Assembly: GCA_018697195.1 (NCBI GenBank) | Contig: CM031857.1 | Location: 96,188,777 to 96,252,776, forward strand | Direction: 5' to 3' | Length of the DNA: 64,000 bases | Origin: Certhia americana | Taxonomy: Eukaryota > Chordata > Aves > Passeriformes > Certhiidae | In this document: piece by piece, positions 24,241-37,200 of the stretch | Layout of the letters: the number at the start of each line of letters is the position of its first letter | How positions within the stretch are numbered: the stretch's first letter is position 1 | Position numbers and translations under genes: made by a program | The notes under the pieces: generated by a model | Databases searched by the model: none | Seen by the model: only the letters and a program-made list of their open reading frames with translations | What the model was told of the DNA's origin: nothing

Positions 24241-26579
24241 CACAAGAGAAACTCCTTGTCCATTCCTTCAGTTGTCTCAATTTTTTTTGTTTCTCTGAAG
24301 AAACTGGACAAAAATCCCTGATATTCCACTCACAATAAGGATGTCCAGTCAACTGCTTGATCAGAACATCTCTTTATGTGGAACCAGTGGTTTTGTCACT
24401 GGTTTAGATTGACTTTCCCAAATTGATTGACTGCATTAAAATGTGTTCAGGCTTGGTGAGTCTAAGTTAAGTTGATTCCTTAACACAATTTTAGATGATT
24501 TACTGATATGATTGGCAAAAGGACAAGGATGTGCCAGTGCTGAGCACCACATTCCTGTTAGGTGCTTGGTTCCAGGGCCCCAAAGCTGCAGCCAAAGCTG
24601 ATGGCCAGTCTGCTGAGGGAGTGAGACAGGGAGGCAAGACACATCTCTGCTACAAGGAAATGTATGTTAGCTTAGTGTCTCTCATTTAATCCTAGAGCTA
24701 GGCCAAGGATGAAAGAAGATGTTTAAATAAAATCAGATTTCATGCTTAAAATGATGTCTTAAAGGGATTTAGATGCTATCCCTTTCTTCTTAGACAACTG
24801 GCTTACTCTTTTTTCCCATAGTCTTGCTAAGAGGAGTCACTGTCACTTACCTTTAAACAAAGTGTCTTAACTTGATTTGAGGTGAGCCAAATAAGCTCAA
24901 GTGTTCATTACTTTTGTCCCAAATGAGCATCGTCAGTGCTGGAAGAGTTACCATCCTCTCTCCACTGGCCTGCCGGGCAGGGCAAGGGAGCACCAAAGGA
25001 GTCTGATCCAACTGCCCACTGGAAAAGGCACTCTGCTGGGAAGAGGGAGCAGTGACACCCTCTGAGAGGCTGCTGAGGATTGTTTCCCATGACTTTTCAA
25101 TGCAAAATGCCAAAACAGTTGTGGGGCCAGGAGCCAGGACTTCATGGATTACATACATCTCTAGTGCAGCTTGCTAGAGAGTGGTATGCCTTTTCCTGGG
25201 GTCATCAAGAATTGGAGCACTGTCTTGGAAATTTAAATACCAAAGGAGGACTTTGGAATAACCTGCACAAATGAATGACCTCCCTAGGTTTCTGTGAGAA
25301 AGGTGCTGGAATGCATCTTGAAAGGGATGGGTTTGTATCCTTTTCTAAAGCCCCTGACCTCGGTGGTATCTTGTGAAAAGGAGAATTGCAAGAATGCAGG
25401 AGAAGCTGTAGTCTGTCTGTTCTACTTAGTTCTCTGTATGTGGAATTAAGTTACTAATTAGGGTAGGGAGCTGTAAGGGAAGTCACATGCTCTTTTGCCC
25501 TGCAGATCTTGAAATTATAAATACTTGAAAAGACGTTCTTAACACATAACTGGGAACTAATTGGTTGTGGCTGTATTCAAGAAAGTGTTCGTTACTTTCA
25601 GTTTGCAAAATATCCTTGTCCTTAGTATTTCTTGCTAGTACTTAGATGGAAAAACATCATTAAAAGTAAATAGGGTATACCAAGGGAATTTTTTTAGCAT
25701 GAAGTACTCAATCTCTTGCCAGAATTTAATGAAATTTATGATGTGAGAATGTCTACCAGCTGAAAAAAATGGAAAACAAAAAACCAAATCCTAATTTTTT
25801 TTCAGCTGTAACAATTATATAATAAAATAACCTTCAGAGTAGCTACGTCAGTGATTTTCACAGGCACCACACAGACTATGCATAGAGAAAGGACTAGCTA
25901 TTTGTGGGAGATCTGAGATCATTTTGCAGTGTAAAAGTAACTAGTCTAGCCTTTCCTTGACAGTTGTACCCAGCTGCATAAATTAAATGGATCTCTTATA
26001 CCTAGCTGAACATTCTTTGACTAGAATAGCTGTATGAGTAAAAGCCCATAGGTCTTTAATGAGACTCTGCTGCTCCACTCCATAGGAGAGCATCTTCTGT
26101 TTGTAAAGAGCACTTTCTATGTAGGCACTTCAGCTGATGTGGTCCTCACAGAAATCCCCAGATTTTCCCAGGGACTTGGGTGGACCCAACCTGGAGCTAG
26201 GCACATCCAGAGTTCTGAGCTGAGGCAGGCACCATCTGCCTCATTGGTTTCAGTAAGGCAGTAGCAGCCCTTGCTGCTCAAATAGGAAAGACCTTCAGGA
26301 AAGAGCATTATCTAGATGATCAAGAAGAATGAATCAGAAATGTGGGCTTTGTCAGCTGCTGTGAAAAGCATATTCTTCTGCATGATGAAGAAAATTCAAT
26401 ATATGGAAAAATATTATTATTTAATGAACTCCCATCGTCATTCTCATTTGAAGTTGCTAATGAGGCTGAAGTCAATATCCTTCATCTGTTCAGTAAAGTG
26501 AATTCTTCATCTTGACAGTCCAAGACTGCCAGTGGGTAGACGCAGATTTGTGAAAAGAACTAAATGGTGTTTACTGTGG
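24241..26579. other. Spacer, nothing recognised
   Basis: Segments at 24510-24640 and 24950-25200 are moderately GC-richer and have several overlapping open frames on both strands, none recognisable. No mobile-element landmark was seen. Confidence 0.6.
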
Positions 26580-26930
26580 TGACTGATTATCTCCTGAAGA
26601 ATCATGTGTTTTTCTCCAACAGTAGAGGATATAATTTAATTAGACTGTTATTTTAAATGTTCTGACTTTTTTTAATGCATTAACTTATGGCCTGTAGCTG
26701 ATAGAAAAGAAATTAACGCTGACTCCTTTGAGTGTGGAATGAATTGCAGTTTGCAAGGGGAGAAAATTAATTATAAATGCCTGCTATTTAAGTTTTCCAG
26801 ATTCAGATGATAAATGAAGCAATTATTACATGTCAAGTATATAAACAGTAATTCGTCAACATTTCAGCTTATTAATTCTAACATTTGCCATTCCATGTAA
26901 CATATTTATCACATTTTATTGCTTGTTGAT
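26580..26930. promoter_or_regulatory. Weak candidate conserved element
   Basis: TTTAATTAG, GCATTAA, AATTAATTA and ATTTATCAC words lie close together without repeats. A regulatory role is inferred from texture alone. Confidence 0.2.
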
Positions 26931-28699
26931 GAAAAATCTAGCTTAGTTCTCTCAATTATCTTTACACAGCTGCATAATGAAGCAACAAAGTAAGGATGTA
27001 TATTACAGTCCTGAATGCCATGAAAGGGTTCTTGTTTGTCTTGACCTGAGCTCAGAATAAAGCATTGAGACCTGAGCCTGGCCCAGCTACAGGTGCTCAT
27101 CCTCATTTCAACTTCCCAGTCTTGCTTTCAAGGTGTTGTGCTGCCATGCTCGTGATTGCATATCATTCATTTCTGCCTATTAATATGTTCCCAAGCCCCA
27201 CTGATTCAGTCTGCCTGGGTGCTCCTGCCTGCTCTTTCTAATCACATCTCTGTGGCTTTCCTCATCCTTCCTCTATGCCTACAATTACATAAGAGCTGGA
27301 CTGGGAGACCTCCATCACTTACAGATCTGTCTCTGAAATCCTGGTGTTCTGTTACACTCCCCACAAACTCTGCATTGGCATGTATGACCCATTTCCTTTC
27401 ACCCTCTCATTCTCAGAGACATCTGTCTAATCCAGGATCCTCCAAATTTTACCTTATGGACTGAAAAACAAGGCTTAAGCTCCCTCTTGACTGCGACAGA
27501 CAAGCTATGTTTGTTAATGATCTATTTATGGAGGTGTTGTAAAATATTCCTGTTCTGCTCTGCTGCTTTGGTCTGGAGGCTCTTCCCATACAGTGTGTCA
27601 AAATATGGAAACATGGCCCTGCAAGTGGGTAGATCCCAAGCTGGACAGTCTGGGTTTCCTAACAGCTATTTGCTGCTGTGTGATATGTGTCTGTTTTATA
27701 TCCCAGGGTGAAATTCTGGCCCAAGTTACACTGGTGGAAAACTGACATGACTTTAACCCCTGGTGTTTTGTTATTCCTTCACAAGGTTGGCCAAACCAGG
27801 TTTTGGGCTGCAAAAAACAGAGTAAACACATGCCACTTGAATTTAAAGGAAAAGGAAAATCTAAAACCACATTTAACAAACCAGTCACTTTGGGAAAAGG
27901 CATGTATGCTGGCAGTTAGTGAAATGGCTACAAAATACTCATTTTAGGCTTACCTGTAATCAAATGTCTTTGCTAGTAAACTCTATGTCATCTAGCCTTA
28001 AGGCTGCATCAGTCCCTTGGACCATTTAGCCACAAACTCATGGTGCATGTGCACTATGGAATCAAACAAAAATCTGCACAGAAACACACATTTGTGACAG
28101 GCACCTTTGCACCAAGAAACTTGCTCTTATTCCCCTATTGACAAGACTGAGGCAGACCATGGATGACCAGGATGATGAATGCAACCAGTCTGTGTTTTGT
28201 CCTGAGTCTCACAAAACCCAGTTCTGCTGGGCCATCCACCCTCAGAGTCATGTGCATGGCATCTCTCTCTAAACTTACTTTATGGGTCTTAAGTCCCATC
28301 TTAAGAACAGCTGAATTCCTTCCCCTCCATGAAAGGAACGATTAGTACCTTTTAGCTTTTTTGACTGTTTCAATATATACCACATTAGAAACTATGGCAC
28401 ATCAAGTAACTGATATTGCTCTGATGCATTCAGGAGCAAAGTCACTTAATTTGTTTGTGTGCAATATCTTTATATTTATTATAAAACAGTATGTTTGTAG
28501 GGCTGGAACATTGTTGTCAGCATAGGATAAGTTGGCACCAGAGTCTAACTGTATCAAATAAAAGCAGCATTTGCATTAGTTATCATGTATGTCAGTCTCA
28601 CTTGCGCTGATAAGTTAAGCAGACAAGCAGAGAAAGAGTTTTAAACAGAAACTTAGAAAGAAATAGCCAGCTTTGTAAGATCAGCATTTATTTTTAAAA
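26931..28699. other. Spacer, nothing recognised
   Basis: The stretch 27060-27480 is comparatively pyrimidine-rich on the plus strand and open for 102 codons (27156-27464). I recognise no domain. No mobile element was found before the LTR fragment at 28700. Confidence 0.6.
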
Positions 28700-28930
28700 T
28701 GTTCTATGGTATGGAATAACCCTTGGGCCAGTTTGTGTCTGCTGTCCTGTCCTGCTTCCTCTTGGCTTCTTGTACACCTATCCACTGGCAGGGCATAGGA
28801 AACTGAAAATACTTTATTTAGGGTAAGAACTGCTCAGCAACAGGTAAAACAATGGTGTGTTATCAACATTGTACTGTAACAGCTACTAGAAAGAAAGAAA
28901 AGAAAATCTCTATCCCACAAAACCAGGACA
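28700..28930 (-). mobile_element. Truncated LTR (U3 part) of an avian endogenous retrovirus, antisense
   Basis: On the plus strand the blocks run GTTCTATGGTATGGAATAAC, CTTCTTGTACACCT, ACTGGCAGGGCATAGGAA, GCTCAGCAACA, GTGTTATCAACATTGT, CAGCTACTAGAAAG and a terminal AACCAGGACA. This is the order of the complement of the U3 region of a common avian LTR group. The R and U5 part expected before 28700 is absent, so the copy is truncated to about 230 bp. No coding remnant is present. Confidence 0.8.
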
Positions 28931-30774
28931 CTAGGAATAAGAAATAAAAGAATTTAATTTCTCTTTTACCCTCTTATACACTCTAAGAACATCACATATA
29001 GGTATTTCTGAGATGATTACCTTGTTTTGAAGAATCAGGATTTGTTCAAATTTCTTCTTCTCTGTAGTAGTACTTCCTTTCAGATTGTGTGTTTTTAATG
29101 ACAACTGAAACAAATGCTGACTTTCATCTGGATTGTATCTGAAGCAGTGTTTTGCAGATGTACATGTCCCTACTTAATTTAACCGGCTTTAGCAATGTTT
29201 GGGGAAGATTTAGTTGTCCTCTGCTGACTCAGTTATGAAGCATGCTAGAAAAGCAGAGAATCATGTGCTTGTAGTAATATTACCAATATAATAATATCAC
29301 CAATGCTCTACTTGCTGCTGCTGGTTTTGATTGATATATCTGAATACCTCAGTCCATTCAGGGGGATCTCTATAAATTCTTCATAGCTGGAGGCTAGAGG
29401 TACCTCCTAGGAGATGTGACTTTAAGAAATATTTTAATGAGACTATTGTATGAAAAAAATCTTTGCAGTAAATAAATTAAGTTTGGTTTGGTTTGTTGTT
29501 TTGTTAGGGTTTTTTTAATGGATACACTGAAGTTTACAGAGATAATTATCTTGTACAGAATCAGCATCTTTAGCTACAGTAAAGGCTCTCAGAATACTTT
29601 CCATGCAGGCTCAGTAGAACTCTTCATTTGAAAAGATAATCAAAATTTCATAGTAAAAATCTAAGGCTAATACTGATCCAAGCTGTTCTTATTTGGAGCT
29701 GGACAAGAAAATGAGAGAAAACATGTCAGAATCTGAAGGGTATTGAGGGGATACCACTTAACACATTTTTAAGCATAAATCAACTCACTAGCTAAATTAA
29801 GGTGTACATGCTGTGCAACTTCAGCTCACTCAAAATGCAAAGTCTGGGGTTTTTGGGTAGGCCTTCCAGCAAAAACAGTCTCAAAATAAAATATATAAAT
29901 CCATTCCAGTCTGGGCTGCCTGCAGGGATGTGAGAGAAATAAAACATCCCAACAAGATGTATTTACGACATCTGGAGCAGACTCAGTACAATGAGGTTTG
30001 GACCAAAGACTGAATCACCATTTGCTAAGCTATCCACAATGACAGTGAGCAGAGAAGGAACATAGCAAACCATTTACCTAATAATTGAGAAAATAGTCTA
30101 GATCTTTCTTAACAAAATTATTTTGAAAAATATTTCAGTCACAGCTGAAAAATGTGACTAATAAAACCCCTGATTCTGTCCAGGAGCACTTGCAGTAAGT
30201 CATAACTTTTATCCTGTCTGTATACCATTATCACCACAGAAATAAAGCAGGCAATTTACAAGATGCCAAAAATTTGCTTACCAGGACAAAACAACATTAT
30301 TTATTTTTGTGCTTGGTTGAAGGTCCTTTGTTATTTCCTTGAGGGGTGGGAACAAGAATAGTTCTCTGCTGAGTGTCAAAAACAGTTTGACAATGTTTTT
30401 AGCAGCATTACAAAGTCATAATCTGCTTTTGGTGTTGAAAAAATTGGAGATATTATGAAAAAGGTAAATATTCTATATTCCAATCAATATAGGTTGAGTA
30501 AATTTGACTTATGGAATTTCTTGCACACTAACAAAAGCAATTATTAATCAAAAAATTAATCCTGTCTCAAAGAAGGAGCAGAAATACTGAAAATTTGATT
30601 TATTAATATTAAATGCAGAAATAACTTAAATTCTAAACATGTTTTGATCTTGACAATATTTGATACAGAAGTCACATACCTGTCTCTTTACACAAAGAGA
30701 AAAAAAAGTGATTTCTTTTATTATATGCTTCCCAAAATTCTTTAACTTCATCTGGACTTAAAAAAAATAAAACC
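28931..30774. other. Spacer, nothing recognised
   Basis: AT-rich with short open frames only. A short TTTGG-rich tract lies at 29480-29515. Confidence 0.65.
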
Positions 30775-30926
30775 AAATTCACAAATAATTTTGCTGTTTT
30801 AATTTTTTATTTTAATAAATTTAATTTTAAATAATATTTAAATAATTTAAATAATAAATAAAATAATTTAAATAATAAATAAAAATAAAATTTTTATTTA
30901 AAAAAAAATTCACAAATAATTTTGCT
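30775..30926. repeat. AT-only tract flanked by a 21-bp direct repeat
   Basis: AAATTCACAAATAATTTTGCT occurs at 30775-30795 and again, exactly, at 30906-30926. The 110 bp between is almost pure A and T, starting T-rich and becoming AATAAT/AAATAA-rich, with an internal period of about 20 bp (two AATTTAAATAATAAATAAA-like units). A partial third copy of the flank begins near 30933. This could be an insertion flanked by duplicated target DNA or a local slippage expansion. Confidence 0.85.
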
Positions 30927-32962
30927 TATTTATTCACAAATAAATAAGCTGACAGCAGGAAGCATCAAGGTAAAGAATACCTGCATTTTAATTGATGTAT
31001 CCAATAAAAGTCCTTTCCTTTTAGTGTCTGGATTTTCTAAACCTTGTCCTTCAGTGCATATGTCTTCATTTCATGTCTAGTTTTAAAAGTTCTTATTCTG
31101 TCAGAATATTTACAATGAAAATTCAAAGTAATATTTATTTTTTTTTTTAAGCACAAAAACTGCTTCAGGTTAGTCTAGAAACCTTTCATTTAGAGGGAAA
31201 ATTCATTGAGAGGGGAACAGTAAAGACAGAATGGAAGTTTTCTGAGAATCAATAAACATTTAGGAAAGTACTGGAGATGAGAATATGTAAAGTTGTTATC
31301 AAGCTTTCATGTCAGTGCACTTATTCACTGTTCTTGGAAATGTGGAAGTGTCAGTGCAGTGCAGTGTCTCCACTGAAGTCAGAGGTTTTCTGACATGGAT
31401 CCAGGTTTACCATACACTAAGAAATAGTGGTTTCTTAGATAGATACAGAGGTTTACCATATCACTAAGAAATGGCTTGTCTGAAAATTACAGAGAATATT
31501 CCACAGGAGCCTTGGTTTGCAATATGACCAGGAAAAATACTGTACCTCCTTTTGCAACTTAGTTCCATGAAAACCAAGTTACCTGTAGGAATTACACGCA
31601 TAACTAATATTGAGTTTAAGGTATGCAGTACCTTCATTAATGTGCAATTAACTGTCTTATGAAAGAGAGGAGAAAAGCAAGCTGGGCTTTATCTTGAATT
31701 CAGTTCCTTGAAAAGTGGTTTTCAAAAAAGCCAACACCAGCATTCTCATAGCCATAGATACAAATCCATGGTGCTCATGTTCTCCTTATTTATTTTTTCA
31801 GGTGCATGACCGGTTTCTAATCTCCTCAGAAGTTACTTTCCTGTGGCAATGTGTAAAAAGGTGCTGAAGCAGCTCTGAAATTCTTTCTTCCCAAGAGTAA
31901 AAGTCACAGATGAGAATCCAGAGGCCCATATGCCTGGCCTGCATTCTGCAGGTGAAATCTCTCTGCATCAGTAGACAGCCAGCAGACAGTGCAAACAGTG
32001 GCCAGGAGCTTTGTGTGGACTTATAGGATGTGTCCAGCCCTGGCACAGTGTACCATGACACCTGGGTGCCTCAGAATTCCTGGCGGGAGATCAGTCTGTT
32101 CTCACACCAGAGGAACTGCTTGGCCGTGTAATTTCTGACAGTTCCTGTTTCAGTTTTGCTTTAGAGTGTGGAGGGGAACAACACAAAATGCAAAGGCTCC
32201 AAGTCCCACCTTGGCAGCTGCTGGCAATGGAAAGTTCTCTCAGCAGCACTTTTCTCCCTTCTGCACTGGCCCCATGGGTGTCCCTTTGGCACTGGGCATG
32301 GTGTCAAGTGATGCTTCACAGCAGTAGGCTAAAGTGAAGGCATAGCTAGGAAAGCAGCAGGTGAGCTCACAAAATGAGCAATTCATGTACATATTTGGAA
32401 AATCGCAGACCATTAAGTTTGATTCAATATTGTCTGTTAATCCAGGTCTGCTGTTCTTTCCTCCTCAAATTGGTCCAAACATAAGGAAGAATGCAAGTCC
32501 ACTTATGAGGAAAAGTTTTCAGGGGATTATTGTCTCAGGCATTAAATAGATCTCAAGAGTATTATTATACACATCAGGTCAAGGAGCACTTTGAAGGCTG
32601 TTCTTGTTCTCATGTAGGACCTTCTTCCAAGCTGCAGACTGACTGACCTCTGCACTTGTGTTTCTCAATCTCCAGATAAATGTTTTTCTGAGTATTTGAA
32701 TTTGAAACTGTCAAGTTTCATCTTTTCATAATGTTGCAATATATTCTCTTATCTAGACAGTATCAGCTTAGCTGGTTCCAAAAAAGTACTCATGGATACA
32801 TACAGTCTTTTTAATAAAATTTTCACTGAAAAATAACAAATTATTAAGTATTATCTCAGATGTATTTCTCGTTACATTTTAGCCCATTTTATGTAGCCAG
32901 AGTTCAAGGTGGGCAGTTTCTGATAATCAGACACTAAATAAAGTATTCTATTTCATAAAGTG
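30927..32962. other. Spacer with one short duplication
   Basis: Apart from the 46-bp-spaced duplication at 31403-31472, no element is recognised. A polypyrimidine-CAG sequence near 31790 resembles a splice acceptor, but no open exon follows. Confidence 0.6.
31403..31472. repeat. Direct duplication with 46-bp period
   Basis: AGGTTTACCATACACTAAGAAAT at 31403-31425 is repeated, with one extra T, at 31449-31472. It is a local tandem duplication with partial decay of the second half of each unit. Confidence 0.8.
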
Positions 32963-33378
32963 TAATCACAGAATGCTTTGGTTGGAAGGAACCTTAAAGA
33001 CAATGTTGTTCCAAGTCCCCTGCCATGGGCAGGGACACTTCCCACTAGAGCAGGCTGCTGAGAGCTTCATCCAACACTGCCAGGGATGGAGAATCCACAG
33101 CTTCTCTGGACAATCCATTCCAGTTCCTCATCACCCTCCTAGTAAATAATTTTTTCCTAATATCTAATTTGAAATCTTCTCTCAGTGTGGAACCATTCCC
33201 CTTGCCTTGCAAGTAGTCTTTCTTTATCTCTCTTGTAGGCTCCCTTCAGGGTCTGAAAAGACACAAGTTGTGACTCCCAAAGCCTTCTCTTTCCCAGGTT
33301 GGATAGATTTTTTTTAGCCCTTCCTCATCAGAGAGGTGCTTCATCCCTTGGACCAACTTGGTGGCCTCCTTTGCACTT
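32963..33378 (-). mobile_element. CR1 LINE 3' end, antisense
   Basis: On the plus strand the segment opens with AATCACAGAATG, the complement of the CR1 3' terminus. It continues through GGTTGGAAGGAACCTTAAAG, CCCTGCCATGGGCAGGGACA, CCAGGGATGGAGAATCCACA and CCATTCCAGTTCCTCATCACC to an AGAGAGGTGCTTCATCCC block. These are the best-known avian CR1 landmarks. The copy is 5'-truncated at about 33378, as usual for CR1, and too short to encode reverse transcriptase. It is moderately diverged and inactive. Confidence 0.92.
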
Positions 33379-33485
33379 ACATAATGCTTTAACTAACACA
33401 ATCACATGGGAAAATGCAGAACAAGTCCTGTATTTTCTCTTTAGTGTTGGAAACAGTTTAATGATGAGCTATTGGAATCACAGTC

Positions 33486-34049
33486 TGTCATGGTTTTAAG
33501 TCCAGATGGAGATGAAACATCACACAGCTACTCACCTGACCCCCTCTTTCTTTCCCCCCACTTCAGTGGAATGAGGAGGACCATTGAAGTAAAACTTGTA
33601 TGTTAAGACCAGTTAAATAATTGAAAATTAAGTAAAATACAAAAAATAATGGTAAAGAGTAATAATGATAATAAAAAGGAAAAAAATCCAACAAGTGATG
33701 CACAGTGCAATTGTTCATCACCTGCTGACAGAGCCCCCTTCCCAAACCAGATCAGCCAACCTTTCAGGCAATTCCCCCAGTTTGTATACAGGGCATGATG
33801 TTCTGTGGTGTGGAATATCCCTTTGGTTAGTTCAAGTCACCTGTCCCAGCTGTGCTTCCCCACAGTTCGGTTTTTTTGCCTACTTCCTCACTGGCAGAGC
33901 ATGAGACAAGGAAGAAAACAGTCCTTGCTTAGGATAAACGTGATTTAGGAAAATGGTGTTGTCAACACCATTTGCGTTCTGAATCCGAAGCAGAGCAATG
34001 TGGCAGGCACTGGGAAGGCATTAAGTGTCCCGCAGCTGAACCCAGAGTC
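33486..34049 (-). mobile_element. Solo LTR of an avian endogenous retrovirus, antisense
   Basis: On the plus strand it starts with TGTCATGGTTTTAAG, the complement of the U5 end. It continues through CACACAGCTACTCACCTGAC, a decayed A-rich middle, GGCATGATGTTCTGTGGTGT, GGAATATCCCTTTGGTTAG, CACTGGCAGAGCATGAGA, GTTGTCAACACCATTT, GAAGCAGAGCAATGTGGCAG and CAGCTGAACCCAGAG. The order matches an avian LTR group related to those at 18660 and 28700. The U3 boundary is approximate because the last bases are degraded. No internal retroviral frames are present. It lies about 107 bp beyond the CR1 copy. Confidence 0.82.
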
Positions 34050-34203
34050 CGCTCCAGCCGGGCTCTGCAGGGTCCGGGTCCGCTCCACATCCCTCCCCAG
34101 CCGGACCATCCGCCTTCCTGAGCATCCCTGGGCTGCCCTGCCCCGACAGGTGGAGCTGCGAGGCACGGCATCAGCCGCCAAGGCAGCCCTTCGTGGGACG
34201 GAA
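34050..34203. promoter_or_regulatory. Second CpG-rich patch, adjacent to the LTR
   Basis: About a dozen CpGs lie between 34050 and 34203 in clearly GC-rich DNA, surrounded by AT-rich sequence. The patch directly abuts the U3 end of the antisense LTR. Overlapping open frames on both strands are a side effect of composition. It may be an LTR-associated extension, a small CpG island or a GC-biased conversion tract. Confidence 0.45.
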
Positions 34204-37200
34204 AAACACTCATTTCTGAAGAAAACCCAAAATGGCAGTGGCAAAAATGCTTGCAAATGTTCTGGACTTTTGTTAGATGACTTGTAAAAAGCATGTCCCA
34301 TTTCCAGCACATGAATTTTGTGGCATCTATACTTCACTGTAATTTTCTGAGGATTGTTTGGACGGAAGCGTTATATTTTCTCAAAAGAGTGAAGAATTTT
34401 ATTTCCATGGCTGTCAGTTTACTAGAAATGGAGAATGTGAATATGCTTGCAGGTATTCTGCTGGAAAAATTAATTATGCAGCTTGAACTTCTGATACTTT
34501 TTGCAGCTTCTTGAAAGTATATTTATGTACATCTGAGACTTTCTTTTTTTCACAACCAGATCTAACATTATAGTGTCTCAGGCCAGAAAGACAAGCTTTA
34601 AAACACTTGCATATATAAAAAATATTGTTTAAATTCCTTTTATTATGACCCTAGTAATCTTACACAACTTAGTGAGTTTCTTTTGAAATAGCTGTTTTCC
34701 CTTCCACTCCATGAAAAAAGAGACTGCACAGCAGGGGATGTTAGCTGGTACACAGTTTTTTTCAATGTTATTGCAATGACAGCTTTGGGTTGGTGGTTGA
34801 CATTAAAATGAAAGAAAAATATTTTCCAGCACAGCTAGTTAAAGAGCCAAGGTCATAACAAAGTTGTTTAGCACTAAAGAATCGACTTTTAGAGACTCCT
34901 TAAAAGAAGCCTGAAGCAACTTAGAGACACAATGTCATATCAGATAGTAGCACCACTTTTTTAACCAGAAATTAAAACTATTTGAAGATGCCAGCTCAAT
35001 AATTGTTTTGCAATAGCTAAATGCAATGATATCAGCATCTTCAGAATCTGTGAGACTGGTTTCCTTTATGCTGCTATGATACCATATTATTATTATTTGT
35101 TACTATATGCTTTATCAGGAACCAGCATAGGAATAATGGTAAAGAGTAAAAATTAATAATTCAAATCAAGAAAATTCTCCTTTTTCAAAAAACACTGTAT
35201 ATCACATAGTTTTTCTCTGAAAAGAGACCCTGTGAAACTGATATCTGTAGGTTTCATGTTTACTGTCTTTCAAGAGCTCCAGCATCAAATATGGTTACTT
35301 TCCAAGATGTTTGGTTTTCCTAACTGCTATTTCTTCAAACTAATGGTAAAGAATGATTTCCTGGGCCTCTGAAATAAAATACAGAGGTGATTTTTGGATA
35401 GGATACTGAAGATGATTTTTGTGAGGGGTCCAGTTTGTATAGTCCATTGCCAAGCTGATGAGGGTAAATAGGTACACAGGAGACAGCTGACTAAATCGTT
35501 CTCATGGGGATGAGTAAAGCACAATAAACTCTGTCTATTTATCAAAAGCAACTATAGAGGTTATTGCCATTTTCACTAACATTTAGAGAATCAAGCTCAA
35601 GATCCTTTGTTTGGTGTCCCTTTGGCAGAGTTACCCTCATCCCTGGAGATCAGGATGAGTGCAAAATCCACCAAGGGCCCAGGAGCCCTCAATCCACCTG
35701 GCTCTGAGGAGAGACAGAGGCAGCTTAATCAGATACAGACATGCTCTTCCATGGACCCAGGGCCACAACAGCCCAGGCTTTATCCCACGATCCCCTGGAT
35801 CGTGATGCATCCAGCTGTTCAGTGAGGTTTATCTACATTTAAGAAATTCTGTCATACTGCTAGATAGAGGGCCATAAGGGTCTGGGACACATGTGGTCAG
35901 TGAAGCAACATATGGTGCTGCTACAAAATGGAGCTTCTAACGAATTTGCAGTTCTCAGGAAATTTTGTTTCACTTCATCAGATGATTTAGAGTGAAACAC
36001 AATTTTGAAATGTAATTTGTCATGGATTAGAAACCCTTCTTCTCTGTAGTGAATGCATCTTCTGCCACTTACACAAGAAAGTGAGAATTTATATGCCAGG
36101 ATATCATTAGGGTTGAAAGGGGTTGCATTAAATTTACTTAAGCCAGTAAAAGTGAATTCAGGTTCAGACTGTTGAAGACAAAAGCAAAGAAATAGCTAAA
36201 GAATAAAAGAAAAAAATGTTATAATTCTCTGCTCTACATTTAAATAACCTTATTTTATACCATACTTTGTGTCCTTGTCTTCTCCCACTGTGGTAATTAC
36301 CTCTTTAACCATTTACCTTGGAACAATGTTCTGTAGGCACATGATACTGAGTGAAACAAATGGACACTGGTGTAGCCCTCTTGAAGCACCACACCAGGTT
36401 ACATGGCACAAAACAGCACTACAGAGTTCTAGCAAAACATAGCAAGAACTCATTTTCCTTCATATTCTCCACATATGTATTTCCTATGGCATATATGCAT
36501 GAAATTAATAGTTATTTTATTAACCAGCCCACTCCTACAATATTATTCTTTGTTCACTTGTGTCCAGTGTGAAAATTTAGACATACACATGCTTAATATT
36601 TAGATATTTATGTGCTATAAATTATGTATTTTTGCATACTTAGTTCACATATGGACATGTTTTCCATGGTAATGCAAATTAAAGATAACTGTTGCTGGTT
36701 TATGACATGCTGGACCAAAAGACCAAAAAAATTATGTGGTTGCCTTTTCCTGGAAAGAGAGAGTCTGTCATGCAGTATCATGAGGGGATAAACAAATTTG
36801 CTATAAATGAATCAGTTTGGCCAAAACCAGTACAATCCCCAATGGAACATCAGCCCAGACAGACCAGTTTTATCTGGCTCGTATTAGCATACAAAGTATG
36901 CCCATAGGTGAATTTAACAAAAAATTCATTCTTGCACTCTAAGTTATCTTTACCTAGAGACTACCTTTACCCAGAGCACAGATTACACACTTCAACATCT
37001 AAATAAAATCTCTTCTGCTTTGTGACAGGACAATAAAGATTGGGTCAGCACATTTGATACCTGCTAATTTAGAAAACAAGAGGAACTCCATCCATTTAAA
37101 ATGTCTTTCATAAACAGCACAGATATTACTTTTCTCAAGAACAAGAGATTTAACACTGCATCTGCAGTATATTTTTAAAAACACCTGAGGTGTGTAAAAT

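Noticed and set aside
29480..29515. TTAGGG within a G/T-rich run as interstitial telomeric repeat
   Set aside because: Only a single TTAGGG is present, with no tandem array.
31770..31802. Polypyrimidine-CAG sequence resembling a splice acceptor
   Set aside because: No open exon or donor follows at a plausible distance, and such strings are common in T-rich DNA.
33945..34337. Open frames of 95-130 codons on both strands
   Set aside because: They span an LTR end and a GC-rich patch; composition explains their length.
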